A stretch of 64,000 nt of DNA from Glycine soja (taxonomy: Eukaryota > Streptophyta > Magnoliopsida > Fabales > Fabaceae), in the NCBI RefSeq assembly GCF_004193775.1, contig NC_041011.1, positions 42,229,167 through 42,293,166 of the forward strand, written 5' to 3'. The position numbers and the translations under genes are program-made. Below are positions 59,816 through 64,000 of the stretch, piece by piece. Numbering within the stretch: the stretch's first letter is position 1; the number at the start of each line of letters is the position of its first letter. Below the pieces are notes generated by a model. It was not told the DNA's origin. It made no database searches and saw only the letters and a list, made by a program, of their open reading frames with translations.

Positions 59816-62800
59816 CTAAATATTGGCCTCAATAACATCGCAATGCTTATTAGAAGAATCAATGCCAGAGGTGTTTGTTTCCTGTAGAAGATGGATTAGG
59901 TACAAAAACACCTCTATCCTTGTCACGGGTCTGTTTGCCTGTTTGCACAAAGTAAACCAGTGTTACTTTTTATAAAATGAGAATGAAAACTCCAAATTGC
60001 AACCACATGCCATCATTTAAATGTTAATTATTTGTATTCTGTTATTACAATCAAGTATTGGATCTACCTCAACAATAAAGCGTGCCCAAAGTTTGGTCTT
60101 CCTTCTTTCCATCTTGGCTTTCAAGATATTCAGCCCGAAACGCTGAATCTTGTCAATTATCTCAAGGAAGAAGCCTTGCTCCTCACAAAGCATCTGCAAG
60201 AAAGCAATGTCAATGAATTCAATGTTGCATATGGAAACCCAACACTGAAGGATGGCAGATGATATATAAAACACAGTAACATACATTCTCAATTCTATCA
60301 TACCTCTATAAGCATTTGACCAGGTAGACTCATGTCCTCAACTATAACTGGGTATAGCATTGTTTGGTGTGCCACTTCATATGCCCATGTAATGCCCCCG
60401 TTTTTGCTATCCGCCGCACCACTGTCTTTTAAAACCACTTCCTTTGCCTGCTCAATAAGCTTAACATCCAAGCAAGTCCAATCATATCTGGAGCTGACAT
60501 GTTTATTTTCTTCTTACAAAGAAAATATTGTAGAAAAGTAGTTTGATCAGTTTACCTTTGGCTCATTTGGTTCCTGTAGCTTGTCTGAATACTTGAGGAC
60601 ACTTTGTAAGAAAAGCATGTATCTGATGGTGCGGTCTAACAAAGAATCAATGCTACACTGTCAAATCAAGAAAACATTTGTCATTTTAATATCTAAACAG
60701 TCTGCAGCACAAAAAACAAAAAAATGCAGCTAAGATTATAAATGTATGTCACAAATCACAAAGGCAGAATGGTGGAAGTTTAATGAAATTGAAAATTTTG
60801 CATCATATATAGAGGAAATATTAGGTTGTTCTAATAATCACCATTTATTCTTAGCAAAGATCAGTTAAAGCTTCATTTACCTTTCCATCATTGGGGATAA
60901 TTCGTCTCAACTCTTTGATACAGTCTTGGATCTGCTGACGATCTTTTGGCCGCGGTCGAGTACTCTCCCCCGGCCTAGCCCTCTTCTTGGATGGCTTTCT
61001 GGGTTCCTCTGGCTTTTGAGGGTGCACTGGTACAGCCTTCCCAATATTAATGCTATGACTATCATCAATCCACATGCCTGTTTGTAATTTTGGGAATTTA
61101 TCTTTCTTGGTTGGAAGATTGTTTGTGTTGTCTAAGTCACAAAGTCGCTGTGTCAAGTCTGCTCTAGCCCCAGGCCAATGAAAGTTGGTGAAATGTATTG
61201 GATTTCTATTCACTGATGAAGATTCTACCGTCTCGCTCTTATTGGGTGATAACTCATACTCAAGTTCAGAACTATTAAAAGGATTGTAATTTGCTCCACC
61301 CCTCAAAAGCTCTTCAATTCCTAACTCTGAGAATAATCTCTTCCGGGTGCCAGTCAATGCATCAGTAGTATTCAACTCTGATACACATTCAGAGAAGCCA
61401 GTATCAGTAACACCACTCACCACTGGTGAAAGCATATTCCCCCACCATTCATCACCTTGATCATAGCTAAAATCAAATTCCATGCTATCAAAGAGACCTT
61501 TTTCAGTGCTTTGCATGACCACAGATGCTTCTTTCCCATTTGAGTTGGAATTATGCTCTGCTAGGCATGTCACTGAAATATCATTTAAAGAACTACTTCC
61601 AACCAGATCAAAGGAAGTGGGATTAAATTCTGTTGATTCAGAAAAGTTGTTATCCAAGGCAATTACTGCTTCGCAGATACTATCCTCGGGAGAAGGACCA
61701 AACCACTGGCAAAGATCTTCCATAGGGCTGAAATTCAAAATTTCTTCTGACATATCAACTGGCTCTAAGTTCTCAGAGAGTCCATGCAATGCATTTGAAC
61801 TTGAGGAAAAATCAACATCTATCACAACACCAGACTGAGTTGGATATTGGTTATCCAGTGAATTTTGTAATTTGCCTTGAAATGACCCTCTGTCCATACT
61901 GCACAGTGAGGTCAATGCTGAATCCTGAACTAGAAGTTTGCTGGCAGCAAAATCATTTTGGTTTGTAAAACACGCATCTGCATCTTCTTGTGCACTTACA
62001 CAGGATACCAATTGTTGCTCCAACAAATTAAAAGAAGATAATTCACTACCACATACACCAAAATAGGGGTTTTCGGCAATTAATTTGTTTGTAGAAGAGT
62101 TAGGCTTCAAAAGCACATCAGCACTATCCCTATCTGATAATACAATTTGAGCTTCCATGGTACCTTTCAATTGGTCACTAAAATAAGAAGAATCTTCTTG
62201 CAATGAAACCATTGCTTTGTCATAAGTCATATATTGGGAAGGGAAGGAATTGTTGGGATTTGCAGAAGAAATGGAATCCCACAACCCATTTAAATCATTA
62301 TTTTCACAATCTAGTGGTAAAACTGAATTTCCCGGCATGTCAAACATACCCATATCATCATCCATATCTGTTAGCACGCTTTGTGTTTGCTCCAAAAATT
62401 CCACTTTCTCTAAGATCTGCAATAATGGAAGTATTATAATATGATCCATTAGCACTCAGATATACATCAGCATAGATAAATATTGAAGACCATTAATTAA
62501 TAATCAACCATGATGAAAATAACAAAAGGTGAGCTAGTAAAAATTGATAGGGTACACTATTCAGATAAAATATTGAACCAATAGAAAACATATAGTGAAT
62601 GGTGCATGTCACTAGCATCATAACTTAACAAATAAGTGGCTAAATGTTAAATAGTATGTCAATGTTGGAAGCTCTTGTATATTTAAGAAAATGCTATTCC
62701 ACAAGAATATTTCTGCATTCAAAACATGGAGCATAGAATGAAATAAGTAACAATACGGGCATGCTATTTTTATAATAGTGTGTCTTAAATTTCTCTGTCA

Positions 62801-63826
62801 TTCAAGAATACTCTTCCAGATGAGACATGGGTGTAAACTTCTACTCTCCAGTCTTTCAGATAAAGAGCTACACTTATTAACGGGAATTCAACAACCTTAT
62901 GCCAGTCGACAATCAGGTCAAGCCTTGACATTGTGGAATGATTTAATTTGGTTTACAATTGCAAGACTCATAAGGCTTAAATAGTTAAACCTAAATAAAG
63001 TGTATAAGGGAAGATTTAAGATTCTCTGTATCTGAAAAAATAATTTATAATAATATTAACTATTAAACTAGAGCCCACCAAATAAAAAATATTAAACAAT
63101 CAAGAGCATGCTTGCTGTTTAAAATAAAAATCACATTAAATATAAACCTTTATGGCAAATCAACATCTATCAATTCAAAGTTAGTACAAAAACCAGAGCA
63201 CATTGTCCTCCAAGATCTCGTTTTATCATAATAAAACTTGCCTGCACAAACTCATTTATGCATAATATCACAAATTCATGTTCTTTCATGATACTAACCT
63301 TCTTTCTGGATCCAAACTGTACCACTCCCCATGCTTTGACAGGTACCACCACAATAGTCTACAAAGCAGAAATGTTTATCAATATACATAAATCAGTGAC
63401 TTTGAAGAATAAAGATAATCAAATAAGCATACTTTATATGGTATTAAGACACTAATTACATGTAATCTTGGTAACTTCAACTAAAGTAATTATATTTGAC
63501 CTTTGGAAGAAATGTTGAAAGTGAGGGGTAGAGGAAAAAAAAATATGAAGCTTGGAACTTCAACTAAAATGCATTTTCGTTCCCCTGTAGTACCTTTATC
63601 CCAGAGGAGAACTGTTGCTGAAATTCAGAATCATCCTGCAAAAAAGAAAGAAAATTATTTAGTGATAAATGGACAAAAAAACAAGAGCAATTGAAAGTTG
63701 AAATAAATGGTACAATTTCAACAGTTGAAAACAATACCTCACAAATATTTTGGCCAGTCAAATTCCAATCATGAGTTTGACCATCTGAGTGCACCCAACT
63801 GTGCTTGCCCGTGGAAGCGGCTTCAC
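59816..63826 (-). CDS. LONESOME HIGHWAY (LHW)-type bHLH transcription factor (3' part)
   Basis: Eight exons on the minus strand: 63826-63738, 63635-63594, 63358-63299, 62416-60881, 60657-60556, 60447-60304, 60193-60068 and 59938-59816; stop TAG at 59818. The 5' exon(s) lie beyond 64000. Order: a GAF-like/bHLH-MYC N-type region (GEAASTGKHSWV, FQQQFSSGIKTIVVVPVKAW, GVVQFGSRKK); a long acidic, Ser/Asn-rich middle encoded by the 1536-bp exon; the atypical bHLH (KKRARPGESTRPRPKDRQQ, IPNDGKCSIDSLLDRTIRYM, LFLQSV); and a conserved C-terminal dimerisation region (GQMLIEMLCEEQGFFLEI, FGLNILKAKME, LWARFIVE). The basic region lacks the HER residues needed for classical E-box contact, as in LHW proteins, which act as heterodimers with TMO5-type bHLHs in vascular and root development. 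It may be LHW or an LHW-like paralogue (bHLH155-type). Confidence 0.92.
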
Positions 63827-64000
63827 CTACAATTCTAGATAGGACATGGCAACTGTATCAGAGCCCTTTGTCTTTCATTGATAAGTACATGCATTTGGGT
63901 TTTGCATTTGAAATGAATCTCCACTTTTATCTCACTGGTTTAGTGAAAAACTGAAAAATTATGTAGTTTTGGAAAAAGTAAAACAAAACTAAACAACAAT

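Overview
This window is plant nuclear DNA, almost certainly from a eudicot and probably a legume close to Glycine. It has A+T-rich intergenic DNA with long (AT)n tracts, many short exons with GT-AG introns, plant-only gene families (YSL, ALMT, early nodulin-like, LHW-type bHLH), a Ty1/copia retrotransposon, a plant Au-type SINE and numerous small TIR elements. The species call is inference. The gene family calls rest on protein motifs I can read after placing exon borders by hand. Most of the complete gene models close to an exact number of codons.

Layout. 1-3986 (+): 3' part of an HLB1-like TPR gene, running off the left edge. 4551-7322 (-): a complete YSL metal-nicotianamine transporter of 674 aa, convergent with HLB1. 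7323-19332: about 12 kb without a convincing gene, holding degenerate tandem repeats, LINE/RNase H remnants and (AT)n tracts. 19333-28565 (+): a 19-exon STE20/GCK-type kinase of 700 aa, whose 3.7-kb intron 9 holds a SINE, a LINE scrap, a tandem duplication and a fold-back MITE. 32182-32895 (+): early nodulin-like phytocyanin. 34158-35592 (+): Yippee-like zinc protein. 38022-38901: a Mutator-like MITE with a 9-bp target-site duplication. 39290-45861 (-): PUX10-like UBA/UAS/UBX protein of 465 aa, whose 4.65-kb intron 1 holds two hAT-like elements. The larger one carries a captured cytochrome P450 fragment. 47533-52096: a Ty1/copia retrotransposon with both LTRs but many internal lesions. 53768-56219 (-): a complete ALMT anion channel gene of 496 aa. 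59816-63826 (-): 3' part of an LHW-type bHLH gene, running off the right edge.

There is no operon-like cooperation. The genes are separate transcription units for endomembrane traffic (HLB1), metal transport (YSL), signalling (kinase), cell-surface glycoprotein (ENODL), a small Zn protein (Yippee), lipid-droplet/ERAD-type CDC48 recruitment (PUX10), anion efflux (ALMT) and vascular or root transcription control (LHW-like).

The most interesting material is non-genic. The main item is the gene-capturing hAT-like element with a perfect 8-bp TSD inside the PUX10 intron and its smaller relative 700 bp away. Next come the MULE-type MITE, the transposon-filled kinase intron, and an apparent ~1.2-kb tandem duplication between the ALMT and LHW-like genes. 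I found no CRISPR array, rRNA or functional tRNA.
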